Source: Puccinellia tenuiflora
Taxonomy: Eukaryota; Streptophyta; Magnoliopsida; Poales; Poaceae
DNA: 64,000 nt
Reading direction: 5' to 3'
Assembly: GCA_012064385.1 (NCBI GenBank)
Contig: QRDG01000965.1
Coordinates: 434,001 to 498,000 of the forward strand
The notes under the pieces are model-generated. The model worked only from the letters and a program-made list of their open reading frames with translations. It was not told the origin of the DNA and did no database searches. Position numbers and translations under genes: made by a program. Positions 33,988 through 45,533 of the stretch are shown here, in pieces. The number at the start of each line of letters is the position of its first letter. Position 1 is the stretch's first letter.

Positions 33988-34562
33988 CACTACGGGAGAG
34001 CTGGACTTTGCCGTGTTCCCACAGCACACGGTAAAGACTGATAAACACACGGTAAAGACTTTACCGTGTGCTGCACACGGCAAAGGCCACACGGCGAAAA
34101 AAGGCACGGCAACGACTTCTTTGCCGTGTGCCAAATATCGCGGCGCACGGCAAAGACTGGAAGTGGGTCCCACCACCACTTGACGCCGACGGCAGAAGTT
34201 GACGGCGGGCGCCTGACATGTGGGTCCCACTGGTGGCTCATTGCCGTGTGCAAACACACGGCAAAGTCCTCCTCTTTACCGTGTGCTGCACACGGCAAAG
34301 GGGTGGCCAAAGTGCCAGCTAGCCCAGTCTTTACCGTGTGTCAGCACACGGCAAAGAGGTAACTTTTAAAAAAATGTTGTTTTTCTTAAATCAGTTTACC
34401 TAAAACAGTGATCAAGCAATTTCACAATGAACACTTTTATCGAAACTCACTACGGGAAAATGAAATAATTCCTGCAGTTTCAAACAATTCAATATATATT
34501 TTGAATCATTACATATATCACAAAGAGAGATACATATTTTGAATCATTACATATATCACATA

Positions 34563-34585
34563 CTCCCTCCGTTATGATTTATAAG
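34563..34585 (+). mobile_element. Fragment of a Stowaway/Mariner MITE end
   Basis: CTCCCTCCGTTATGATTTAT matches the common grass Stowaway terminal motif (CTCCCTCCGT). No opposite end was found nearby, so it is a remnant inside the CACTA element. Confidence 0.45.
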
Positions 34586-34927
34586 ATGTTCTGGAAAGCA
34601 AAATTCAAATTGCAGTAAAAAAATAGCTAGAGTTCTGGTACACATAAGAAGTTCCATGCAAGAATATCATGATAGCTTCTTATGAAGCAAGCTATAGGTT
34701 CACCACAAGGAGATAAACATGCTAAACCAGCCAGTAATCAAAACTATTCTCTCAAGTACATGATCCATATGCACAGAAGACATATAAATCCATATATGAA
34801 CACTGAACCAAACTGAGGCAAAACCATCACCAGCACATCACCACCACAGCAAAATCACATGGCCAAAGAGCAGCACCACAGATCGACCATTCATCGGCAC
34901 GATGGCCGGTCACAGGAGTGTGCTCAC

Positions 34928-35113
34928 CTCGTTGAGTTGTAGCCGAGGCAGAGCATGTAGGAGCTGGAGAAGGTGTAGTCAGGAGGCAGGCATAGAAGCA
35001 ATGAAGCATACACTCTAGCGCAGGCAGAAGGAGCAGCACTGCCAGCCTTGAGGTTCGGCGCTTCCACGGCCTGCCTCACATCAGGTGCCCTCGCGGAAAC
35101 GCCGGCAGAGACA
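34928..35113 (-). pseudogene. Captured exon inside a CACTA element, 62 codons
   Basis: On the minus strand a 186-nt GC-rich open block is bounded by an acceptor (TTTGTAG before 35113) and a donor (GTGAGC after 34928), with AT-rich intron-like sequence on both sides. It encodes a non-repetitive peptide including LPPDYTFSSSYMLCLGYNST. I do not recognise the family. The exact multiple of three and the canonical splice borders argue for a real former exon. Confidence 0.5.
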
Positions 35114-35697
35114 CTACAAATTAGGAACACATAATGGAAACTTAACTCAATAAGGCAAGAAGCAACTATAAGTCTATAACTGAGCCTTTGAGCTAACAAT
35201 ACAAAAATAACCGAACAATCAAAGTCATAATATCTAATCGAAATACTCTTATAAATAAACACCTCTAGACAAAAATACTCACAGAATTTCAAAAACCGAT
35301 GACTAACCTAAACCATCAAACATACTGAACACATGCATAGAGAAAATCACTGGGACATATTAACAGTTAACATGATTGTATCACAAATACTAACTAGAAA
35401 GGATCTTTCGGTGTCATGTATCTACGACTCTACTTAGTTCAGCCAACATCTCTGGACTTTTTATATAGTGATTTTTTCCATGTTAGATACACTTCACCAA
35501 CAATTGAACTTGTCATATAACAAAAAGGATTTAACTGCACATTTTAAAATCACATGATATTCTCACAACACAACCACGGATCGAAAATGGAAGGAATGGT
35601 ACATGTGCTCGAGATTTAGCACCAAGTCAAGATATTTAACAGACACAACTAGGAGCCTTCCATACAAATTCTGGAAACAGAAATCGGGGGTCCTCAC

Positions 35698-36390
35698 CTG
35701 CACGGCCGGTGGATGAGAGATCGTCGCGGGTGAGGTCGATGCTAAGGCTGGTCCCGGAGCTGCGCCTGCTGCAGCATCAGCACGCCGCCCTCCCCTGCGT
35801 GGAGGACGAAGGCTGCGAGCCCTGGTTGCCGGCGCGCAGCATACACCGTCGGTGACGCGGGCAGGCCAGATCGACGGAGCGACGCCCGTGGGTTCAAAGC
35901 ACGGACGCTCGCGCCGGCGAGCAGGCCCAGCCGCGCCTCCCCTTGATCTGCTCGTGGGTGTGGAAGGGACGGGCGTGGAAATGGACGGGGACGCTCGCGC
36001 CGGCGAGCAGGCCCAGCCGCGCCTCCCCTTGATCTGCTCGTGGTGCGTCTCCAGATCACCATCGCGCGCAACAGCTCCCTGGAAACGGCAGAACCCGTCC
36101 ATGGCGGGGTCGGGGACGGCCAAGAGCGGCGGCACAGCTGGAGCAGGCGAGGACGGCTGGAGGAGGTGCGCCGCCGGGTGGAGAAACGGGATCGAGAGGG
36201 CGGCGGCGCTGAAGGGGATCGAGGGAGAGAGGCGCTGAAGGTTTGGCTTAGGGTTTGGTGGGGATCGAGGGTAAGGGTGCTTGCGTGTTGTCCACTTGTG
36301 CGTGCGTGGGGCTGGGTGGGGATGGTTTGGACGGTTCAGATCCTTTGCAGATGGTTCGATCCGTGGGCAGCTGGTTCTTGCGTCTGATTG
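35698..36390 (-). pseudogene. Captured gene 5' end (leader and first exon) in the CACTA
   Basis: On the minus strand a C-rich, CTCGATCCC-rich leader runs from about 36390 to an ATG at 36102, followed by an open, GC-rich frame to a donor CAG/GTGAGG at 35698. The layout is that of a plant gene's 5' UTR and first exon with a downstream AT-rich intron. Two 50-bp direct repeats (near 35905 and 35991, GACGCTCGCGCCGGCGAGCA) lie inside. The predicted protein is low-complexity Arg/Pro/Ala and matches no family I know. With the exon at 34928 it could form one captured gene fragment of at least two exons. Confidence 0.45.
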
Positions 36391-36479
36391 GCTGTAGAAC
36401 CACTCACCCGGATCGTGCAAAAAATTAGGTTTTTTGTTGAGAGTATGTAAAAAATTAGCAGACTCCGTGCGAAAGGATT

Positions 36480-39400
36480 TGTAAATTTTATCAAAAATCA
36501 ACTTTATCATTTTTCCTATGAACTTTTACACATAAGAGGAGTATGTGCCAAAGGATTTCTTTTTTTTTGAGGTTTTCTACATTTTCTTTGAGATTTTTGA
36601 AAAAATGGTCAAAATGGTCGGCATGGCTATTCGTTAAAAGAGATCGAATTTTTCAAAACTATCGATGTTTCCGTGAAATAATTACTACTTGTGTACCTTA
36701 AAATGAGTTTTGTCAAATTTCAGAGCAAACTATCACACACTTGTTGTTCAAATTTGAATTACTTTCGGAAAATCGGCATAAAGTCATTTAAATGTGCGAA
36801 ATTAGATAGAAAGAGAGAAAAAACCTAATATTTATGTATGATCCATTAAATATGGACCAATTTGTGTGAAAATTGGATGGGTGCCATTTTGCACCATATT
36901 TTTGGTACTTGCTTCACAAAAAAAGTCATTTTTGGCACTTAGAAAATGAAAAATGATATTTATAAAACTAATTTGAAAAAACTCAGTTCGGTAACATTGT
37001 TGCCCATACCAAGATACACCTACGTGCCAAATATGGGCACATTATCACAAACTATACCACGGAAATGGTCATATCTTGATCGTTTGACTTGAAACCTATA
37101 TATGTTTATAGATGAAAGACCTTTTCGTGAAGGAAAGTTTTGTAAATTTTGTCAAAAATCAAGTTTATTATTTTTCCTATGAACTTTTACACATAATAGG
37201 ACTCCGTGCCAAAGGATTTCTTTTTTTGAGGATTTCTTCATTTTCTTTGAGTTTTTTGAAAAAATGGTCAAAATGGTCGGCATGGCTATTCGTTGAAAGA
37301 GGTCGAATTTTTCAAAACTATTGATGTTTCCATAAAATAATCACTACTTGTGTACCTTAAAATGATTTTTGTAAAAATTTCAGAGCAAACTATCACACAC
37401 TTGTAGTTCAAATTTGAATTACTTTTGAAAAATCGTCATAAAGTCATTTAAATGTGCGAAATCAGGTAGAAAGCGAGAAAAATCCTAATATTTGGGAATT
37501 ATCCATAAACTATGTACTACTTTGTGTGATAATTGGATGGGAACCATTTTGCACCATATTTTTAGTACTTGCTTCACAAAAAAAGTCATTTTTGACACTT
37601 AGAAAATGAAAAATGATATTTATATAAATAATTTGAAAAACTTTGTTCGGTAACATTGTTTAGCATACCAATATACACCTATGTACCAAATATGGAAAGA
37701 TTATCACAAACTATGCCACGGGAATGGTCATGTCTTGGTGGTTTGACTTGAAACATATACATGTTTATAGATGATAGACCTTTGTGTGAAGGATTTTTAT
37801 GAAAAGTTTGTTAAAAATCAAGTTTATCATTTTCCCTAGCAACTAGTACACATGAGAGGTCTCCATGCCAAAGGATTTATTTTTTGAGCATTTTTTTCAT
37901 TTTCTTTGAGTTTTTAAAAAAAGTTCCAAATGGCGAGCATGGCTATTCGTTGAAAGAGCTCGAATTTTTCAAAACTATCGATGTTTCTGTGAAATAATCA
38001 CTACTTGTGTACATTAAATGATTTTTGTAAAAATTTCAGAGCAAACTATCACACACTTGTAGTTCAAATTTGAATTACTTTCGGAAAATCGGCATAAAGA
38101 CATTTAAATGTGCGAAATTAGATAGAAAGCGAGAAAAATCCTAATATTTGGGAATTATCCATAAACTATGTACTACTTTGTGTGATAATTGGATGGGAAC
38201 CATTTTGCACCATATTTTTAGTACTTGCTTCACAAAAAAGGTCATTTTTGACACTTAGAAAATGAAAAATGATATTTATATAAATAATTTGAAAAAACTT
38301 TGTTCGGTAACATTATTTAGCATACCAATATACACCTATGTGCCAAATATGGAAAGATTATCACAAACTATGCCACGGGAATGGTCATGTCTTGGTGGTT
38401 TGACTTGAAACCTATACATGTTTATAGATGATAGACCTTTGTGTGAAGGATTTTTATGAAAAGTTTGTCAAAAATCAAGTTTATCATTTTCCCTAGCAAC
38501 TAGTACACATAAGAGGTCTCCATGCCAAAGGATTTATTTTTTGAGCATTTTTTCATTTTCTTTGAGTTTTTTCAAAAAAAGTTCCAAATGGCGAGCATGG
38601 CTATTCGTTGAAAGAAGTCGAATTTTTCAAAACTATCGATGTTTCTGTGAAATAATCACTACTTGTGTACATTAAAATGATTTTTGTAAAAATTTCAGAG
38701 CAAACTATCACACACTTGTAGTTCAAATTTGAATTACTTTCGGAAAATCAGCATAAAGACATTTAAATGTGCGAAATTAGATAGAAAGCTAGAAAAATTC
38801 TAATATTTGGGAATTATCCATAAACTATGTACTAATTTGTGTGATAATTGGATGGGAACCATTTTGCACCATATTTTTAGTACTTGCTTCACAAAAAAAG
38901 TCATTTTTGACACTTAGAAAATGAAAAATGATATTTATATAAATAATTTGAAAAAACTTTGTTCGGTAACATTGTTTAGCATACCAATATACACCTATGT
39001 GCCATATATGGAAAGATCATCACAAACTATGCCACGGGAATGGTCATGTCTTGGTGGTTTGACTTGAAACCTATACATGTTTATAGATGATAGACCTTTG
39101 TGTGAAGGATTTTTATGAAAAGTTTGTCAAAAATCAAGTTTATCATTTTCCCTAGCAACTAGTACACATAAGAGGTCTCCATGCCAAAGGATTTATTTTT
39201 TGAGCATTTTTTTCATTTTCTTTGAGTTTTTCAAAAAAAGTTCCAAATCGCGAGCATGGCTATTTGTTGAAAGAGGTCGAATTTTTCAAAACTATCGATG
39301 TTTCTGTAAAATAATCACTACTTGTGTACCTTTAAATGATTTTTGTAAAAATTTCAGAGCAAACTATCACACACTTGTAGTTCAAATTTGAATTACTTTC

Positions 39401-40370
39401 GAAAAATCGGCATAAAGACATTTAAATGTGCGAAATTAGATAGAAAGCGAGAAAAATCCTAATATTTGGGAATTATCCATAAACTATGTACTAATTTGTG
39501 TGATAATTGGATGGGAACCATTTTGCACCATATTTTTAGTACTTGCTTCACAAAAAAAGTCATTTTTGACACTTATAGAAAATGAAAAATGATATTTATA
39601 TAAATAATTTGAAAAAACTTTGTTCGGTAACATTGTTTAGCATACCAATATACACCTATGTGCCATATATGGAAAGATCATCACAAACTATGCCACGGGA
39701 ATGGTCATGTCTTGGTGGTTTGACTTGAAACCTATACATGTTTATAGATGATAGACCTTTGTGTGAAGGATTTTTATGAAAAGTTTGTCAAAAATCAAGT
39801 TTAGCATTTTCCCTAGCAACTAGTACACATAAGAGGTCTCCATGCCAAAGGATTTATTTTTGAGCATTATTTTCATTTTCTTTGAGTTTTTTTCAAAAAA
39901 AGTTTCAAATCGCAAGCATGGCTATTCACTGAAAGAGGTAGAATTTTTCAAAACTATCGATGTTTCTGTGAAATAATCACTACTTGTGTACATTAAAATG
40001 ATTTTTGTAAAAAATTCAGAGCAAACTATCACACACTTGTAGTTCAAATTTGAATTACTTTCGGAAAATCGGCATAAAGACATTTAAATGTGCGAAATTA
40101 GATAGAAAGCGAGAAAAATCCTAATATTTGGGAATTATCCATAAACTATGTACTACTTTGTGTGATAATTGGATGGGAACCATTTTGCACCATATTTTTA
40201 GTACTTGCTTCACAAAAAAAGTCATTTTTGACACTTAGAAAATGAAAAATGATATTTATATAAATAATTTGAAAAAACTTTGTTCGGTAACATTGTTTAG
40301 CATACCAATATACACCTATGTGCCAAATATGGAAAGATTATCATAAACTATGCCACGGGAATTGATTATA
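36480..40370. repeat. ~659-bp tandem repeat, about 6 copies
   Basis: The anchor TGCACCATATTTTT lies at 36891, 37550, 38206, 38865, 39524 and 40186, spacings of 659, 656, 659, 659 and 662 bp. The last four copies are very similar and the leftmost is the most diverged. The unit is homologous to the internal repeats of the CACTA elements at 24990 and 29878. Confidence 0.92.
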
Positions 40371-40811
40371 TCTTTATTATAGAAAGATAAACTAAAATAA
40401 AAAAAAAACCAAAATTGGTCTTTGCCGTGTGCATGCATACGGCAAAGACCAATTTTTGTTTTTATTTTTATTTTGACAAACGATAAATCTTCTTTACCGT
40501 GTGCAAACACACGGCAAAGAATAAATCTTTGCCGTGTGCAAACACACGGTAAAGACCGGCCGTGACTACTCCGTTGGTCCTGCCGTTTTGTGGACACGCG
40601 TCCACTTTCTTTACCGTGTGTCGTTCTTTACCGTGTGCTTTTTGCCGTCTTTACCGTGTGCCTTTCTTTGCCGTGTGTTTTTTTTGTTACGAAGTCGTGT
40701 GTTATTCTTTACCGTGTGCGGCACACGGTAAAGATAGACATTACCGTGTGCCCGATATTTAGCACACGGCAAAGATCCGAGCACACGGCAAAGTCGTGCT
40801 CTCCCGTAGTG

Positions 40812-41513
40812 AACGGGCTGTAGACAGCCGGTTTCGTTCCTGCGCGTTCTCATCCTATGTATCTCTCCAAGCATTGTCTTTCCTGCTTCCTCTGTGCGTC
40901 TCTCCTCTACCCGGCCTTCTGCTCTAAACTTGCCGGCGAGCAGAGCGCCGCCCGCGCAGATCCCGACTTGAGAACATGTCGATATGCCTCCACACACGTG
41001 GGCTGTCTGTACCTGGCTACCATGGCGTGTCTCTCCATTGTTGATGCAGCGAAAGCTCATCTCCAACCGGCATGCCGCCTGCAGCCCCCTGTTCAGGTTT
41101 GCCCTCGAGAGTCGAGATGACCTCCTGCAGATGCCATGAACTCCATGGCTGAGCTCGCCATGAAGGCCGAGCTCCCAACACGAGGTTATTTTTTGAGATT
41201 TTGTCCTACCGCACATCTGGTTGAGCTTCACCCGATCAGGCTGAGATGAGTTGCTAGCGTCTCGAATTTGTTTCCAACTAGCTTAAATCGTCCATGGCGG
41301 TTTCTCCATCGTCGATGGGGGAAAGGTCAACATTTTTGTTGTATTTTGTCGATGTTGCATGTTGTGTATGATTTTTCTCAAAAAAAAAACCACTCGGGTT
41401 TTTGTGTTACATTGATCAGACACCGTAGTTTCTAAAAAAAACTGCCACATGGGATGTTGCATAAGTAGGAAAAACATGCTACTCACGAAACGATTTTGCT
41501 ATAATGATCGAAT
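40812..41513. other. Spacer between CACTA and LINE, no gene recognised
   Basis: Moderately GC-rich to about 41230, then AT-rich. Open frames up to about 200 codons overlap the CACTA end and are not convincing. No repeat termini seen. Confidence 0.35.
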
Positions 41514-41673
41514 ATTTTTTCGATAAAGGGATTTTATTACTTAAACAATATTAAGCATTACACCCGGCCTCTGCATAACTAAGATGCACACAGCCCCAAA
41601 CCGTCCCAAAGATCCAAAGCAACAGTAAAATAAAAGGCGAGTTACATATCATCATGAGAAATTGTAAGGCCGC

Positions 41674-43210
41674 CTATGGAAATGGAGTGTCGATTCGCAG
41701 GTTATGCGACCATCCATGCCGGGAGAATAACTCCCTGACCGCCACGTCCAAACGCGATGAACCCCCCAAGAACACCTCCCGGTGCTCCGCACGCTGCAGG
41801 ACCGACCATAATCGGAGCGTAGCTGTGCATCGGTAGATAACCTGCATAATAGAAGAATTTTTATCATTAAAAACCTTGTCATTTCTACATAGCCAAAGCG
41901 ACCAAATAACGGCAATCGCTCCCACCCTAATAAGTAGTTTAAACCTAGGATCCACCCCGTTTAGCCAGTTGCCGAAAATATTTGCAACGCTACGCGGTGG
42001 ATATAAGGTAGAACCTATTTGGATAGCTGACCATATAGACCTAGCAAACTCGCACTGGAAGAAAAGGTGTTTAATGGACTCATCATGACTACAGAAAACA
42101 CACTTTTTGCTCCCATGCCAATTGCGTTTGGCAAGGTTGTCTTTTGTAAGAATTACTCCACGACGAAGATACCACGCAAACACCTTCGTTTTGAGCGGTA
42201 TCTTCATCTTCCAAATTTTCTTATTTGAATCGACAGGAACAACAGGCTGGATTAGAGCTCTATACATAGAATCAACCGAGAAAATACCATTCTTAGTTGG
42301 GATCCATCGTAGTTCATCAGGGCCTTCCATGAGATGGACAGAGTCCAACCGGAGAAGCAATGTATTCCAAGATGCTTCTCTAGGCCCTAATAGCGTTCTT
42401 CTGAACGATACATTCGGTGGGGAAGTACCCATCACCTTAGCCAGCGTATCGCCTTTGTAACGCACAACATCATACAGAGCCGGATACTGTTCACGAAGAG
42501 TAGTTTGGCCTAGCCACCTATCTTCCCAGAACCGAATTTCCGATCCATTCCTAATGGAGAAAGAAGCATGTGGGAAGAAAAACTTCTTCGTGGCCATGAG
42601 GCCAGCCCAGAAGTGTGAATCACCAGGCTTCCAAACAACCTGGGATACAGCTTTATCTCCCACATACTTCCTCCTTATGAGTGTCTGCCAAATTCCATCT
42701 TCAGAAAGAAGCTTGAATAACCATTTACCAAGCAAGGCTCTATTCTTGACTTCAAGGTCATGAATACCAAGCCCTCCTTGGTCTTTTGGCCGGCAAACCA
42801 CACTCCATTTAGTAAGTCGATACTTTTTCTTTTCACTATCCCCTTGCCAAAAGAATCTTGAACGGAAATAATCCAATCTTTTCAAGACCCCTTTGGGTAG
42901 TTGGAAGAAGGAAATCATATATAGTACCATGTTTGTCAGTACTGAATTAATGAGAACCAGTCTTCCTCCGAGGGATAGGAGTTTACCTTTCCAGCTATTT
43001 AACCGGATCTGAAGTCTTTCCTCCACCAACTTCCATTCAACATTAGTGAGCCTCCGATAATGAATCGGAATACCCAAATATATAGTTGATAGTAAATTGA
43101 CCTTGTGCACACCCTAAAAGCTCGGCATACACGGAGGCTTTATCCTGGGCCTCGCCAAAACAAAACAATTCATTTTTATGGAAATTTATTTTAAGACCCG
43201 ATAATTGCTC
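41674..43210 (-). pseudogene. LINE ORF2, C-terminal part (RT end and zf-RVT domain)
   Basis: Continues the reverse transcriptase after the 14-kb insertion. From 43210 it reads LSGLKINFHKNE; near 43082 the frame shifts in a TATATA run and then continues YLGIPIHYRRLTN, through RLVLINSVLTNM and FFWQG to 41674. The last 150 codons hold the zf-RVT domain: KIPLKTKVFAWYL, then CVFCSHDESIKHLFFQC with Cys/His spacing. This region in plant L1 ORF2 proteins follows the polymerase and is thought to help RNA binding. The stop at 41674 lies about 155 bp before the A tail. Confidence 0.85.
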
Positions 43211-43629
43211 TGACGAGGAGTGGACTCGGCAAATCCCAAGGTCGTGTACCCCGGGTTGATTGAGGGGGAGAGAGTATGAACGTTGGTGGCTGTGACGGCT
43301 AATAGGGGGCGAGTTTACCCAGGTTCGGCCCCTCGAGGTGAGGTAAAGACCTACTCCTGCTTGTCTGGTATTATCGAGGTGGCTACAATGGCGAGATGGA
43401 GATCTCGCTAGGGTTTGCGTGCTGCTTGCTTGACCTAGACGACGCACCCTCCTGGCCTTTATATCACAGGCCAGGTCTCGGGTGGACGGTGCGGATTGCA
43501 CGTTACAGAATAAGGAAAACCATCACCGGCCTAACCAGCTACTTGGGCCACACGGTACACTTCATGGGCCTCTCATGGCGTGACCCAGGTACCACCACCG
43601 TGGGGCACCCGAAAGGTAGCCCCACAACA
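43211..43629 (-). repeat. 3' LTR of the Tat element, 419 bp
   Basis: Runs TGACGAGGAGTGG to CCCCACAACA on the plus strand. It differs from the 5' LTR only near 43303 (T versus C) and at 43440 (C versus T). Confidence 0.93.
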
Positions 43630-43645
43630 GTAGCCCCCGAGTGCT
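43630..43645 (-). promoter_or_regulatory. Polypurine tract of the Tat element
   Basis: On the minus strand AGCACTCGGGGGCTAC abuts the TG of the 3' LTR. The CTCGGGGGCT core recurs in every monomer of the tandem array at 48325-49555. Confidence 0.7.
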
Positions 43646-44417
43646 TAGTCGAATCGCAGAGTCGAGTAAAGGACTCCTTCCTCCGGGCACGCCACCTGAC
43701 TCCTTCACGAGCCAACCTTCGGCTGCTACTGTCTTGAATAATCGAGTGCGCTTCATGATCTTCTTGATTCGCCAGCTTTCGACTGTCGTTGTCCTTAATC
43801 ATCGGGTGCGCGAACAGCGCTCCCGATGGGAGTAGCCCCCGAGATTAAGCTGAATTGCTTGCAATTGAGGTTAAACTCAATTTTTCTTCAGTCGAAAAGT
43901 CCGCTCCCGATGGGAGTAAAAAGATGACTCGAAATGCCCGAGTCAAAACTGGCCTTGCTCGACTTACTTTGTACTCAGCCTTGATGGCCTACTGAATCGA
44001 CTTAAACTCAGCTCTGAAAGCTTACTGGTTGGAGTCCACTCGAAAGATGAATTCGGGTGTCCTCAGCTTTGTAAAGCTTACTATGTACATGGCTCACTCG
44101 AATGGATTGTCGAGTGCTCTGCCAGACGTTGGCTTACTTGATACGAATCCAAAATGACGTCAGGGATGACATCAGTGATGACGCTTCCTGGCACACTCTG
44201 CGCCCGACGGGACGTGACGAAGTGGGCCCGCTGTCGCAGCGGCCGCCGTTGAATTTGGACCGTTGGGCGCGAAACTTTCGCGAAGTGATGATGACGCCTT
44301 GGTTCCCGTGCGTAGTGGAGGATGACAGTTGCCCTCTCCGCGCGACACGTGGACGGCCGGATGGTTGCTTCGGGTTACGGTTCCGTGGATGACGGCTAGG
44401 ATGAACTGCCCCCGCGG

Positions 44418-44425
44418 TATATAAT
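44418..44425 (+). promoter_or_regulatory. TATA box of the antisense gene
   Basis: TATATAAT after a GC-rich CCCCGCGG stretch, 118 bp upstream of the predicted start codon at 44543. This implies that the antisense gene has its own promoter, independent of the LTR. Confidence 0.6.
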
Positions 44426-44542
44426 TTTCACCGCGGCGTGGGAACAGTTCACCAAGCCTTCATTCTCGTCTTCTCCGCTGCCTCATCTCCATTGCCATCT
44501 GCACCGAGATCTCCAGAAACTCTCCCCTCCTCCACTAGCACC

Positions 44543-45454
44543 ATGGGCCAGAAAAGGGTGAAGGGAGCGGAAGGCTCCGCCGCCGGCGACGACGCCGGCA
44601 TGAAGAAGTTGGAGGGCGACTGGGGGAAATCGTCCGTGAAGGCGGCGGAGCTGGACACCCTCCGCGAACAAGGATTGCTGCCGCCGACGAGCACGGCGAC
44701 GACGCGCGCCCCCGGTAAGGATGTGATCCCCTCTCCTCGCGATGGGGAGCGCGTGTGCTTCGTGGAATTCCTTCCACGGGGCTTCGGGTTCCCCATCCAC
44801 GATTTTGTTCGTGGTCTTCTTTACGCCTATGGGATTCAGATCCATGATCTGAATCCCAACAGCGTATTGAGCATCGCGAGTTTTATTGTGTTATGCGAGT
44901 GCTTTCTGGGGATCGCACCCAACTGGAACCTCTGGAAGTCGCTCTTCATGGTGCGACGGATGGTGGGGCGGTCGAAGCAGACGTTCCCTGTCGGCGGCTT
45001 CGGAATCCAGCTGCGCGGCGACACGTGCTTCTTCCAGCTGAAGAAATCTGATTCCGTCCAGAACTGGCGGAAGAAATGGTTCTACATCAAGTGGGACCAA
45101 GAAGGCCTTCCCGAGTTCGCCGCTGATCGAGCTCTGCGAAGGACCAATGCCTGGTCGCACCCTCTGTCAAAGGAGGACAAGGAGTCGACCAAGCCACTGC
45201 TGGCGCTGCTCCGCGGGTTGCTGACGACGCTCGGGCGCGAGACAGGTGGCATTCACCTTATCGCGACTTTCCACAGGCTGAAGGTGCAGCCGCTGCGTCG
45301 ACGCGAGCCAATGTGGGAGCTTGCAGTCGACACCTCACTTGATGATGCACAGATCGCGACTAAGGTGAGGAACATCACCAGCCTCCGGGTCGCCGATCCG
45401 TGCAATGTTAAGTGCCCCGGTCGAACCATACGGGCCAAACAATCCCGTACCTGA
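44543..45454 (+). CDS. Antisense extra gene of the Tat element, exon 1 (putative gypsy-type transposon domain)
   Basis: The ATG at 44543 has a good context (GCACCATGGGC) and lies downstream of a TATA box. The frame encodes 303 residues: a basic/acidic N-terminus of about 75 residues, then a conserved globular region beginning FVEFLPRGFGFPIHDFVRGL and running through LNPNSVLSIASFIVLCECFL, FPVGGFGIQLRG and WRKKWFYIKWD. This matches what Pfam calls the putative gypsy-type transposon or transposase_28 domain, known as an extra antisense ORF in plant Tat-lineage elements. Function is unknown. The frame stops at 45452-45454, one base before a donor (GAG/GTAAG at 45456), while the +1 frame is the one that joins the next exon. 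A single-base insertion around 45415-45422 probably shifted it. Confidence 0.75.
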   Translation: MGQKRVKGAEGSAAGDDAGMKKLEGDWGKSSVKAAELDTLREQGLLPPTSTATTRAPGKDVIPSPRDGERVCFVEFLPRGFGFPIHDFVRGLLYAYGIQIHDLNPNSVLSIASFIVLCECFLGIAPNWNLWKSLFMVRRMVGRSKQTFPVGGFGIQLRGDTCFFQLKKSDSVQNWRKKWFYIKWDQEGLPEFAADRALRRTNAWSHPLSKEDKESTKPLLALLRGLLTTLGRETGGIHLIATFHRLKVQPLRRREPMWELAVDTSLDDAQIATKVRNITSLRVADPCNVKCPGRTIRAKQSRT

Positions 45455-45533
45455 GGTAAGCACCTTAAACTCTCTTTGCGTTGCTTCAGTCGAATCTTTT
45501 TCCTGACTCGCCTTTCTCCTCGCTGCTCGTCAG

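Larger units (their letters stand above)
33988..40811. mobile_element. Non-autonomous CACTA, 6824 bp, TSD AAC
   Basis: Both ends carry CACTACGGGAGAGC and are flanked by AAC (33985-33987 and 40812-40814). Subterminal regions are dense with TTTACCGTGTG/CACACGGTAAAG and TTTGCCGTGTG/CACACGGCAAAG repeats (34005-34360 and 40420-40800). There is no transposase. The left half holds two gene-like exons on the minus strand; the right half is six copies of a ~659-bp tandem repeat. Confidence 0.92.
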
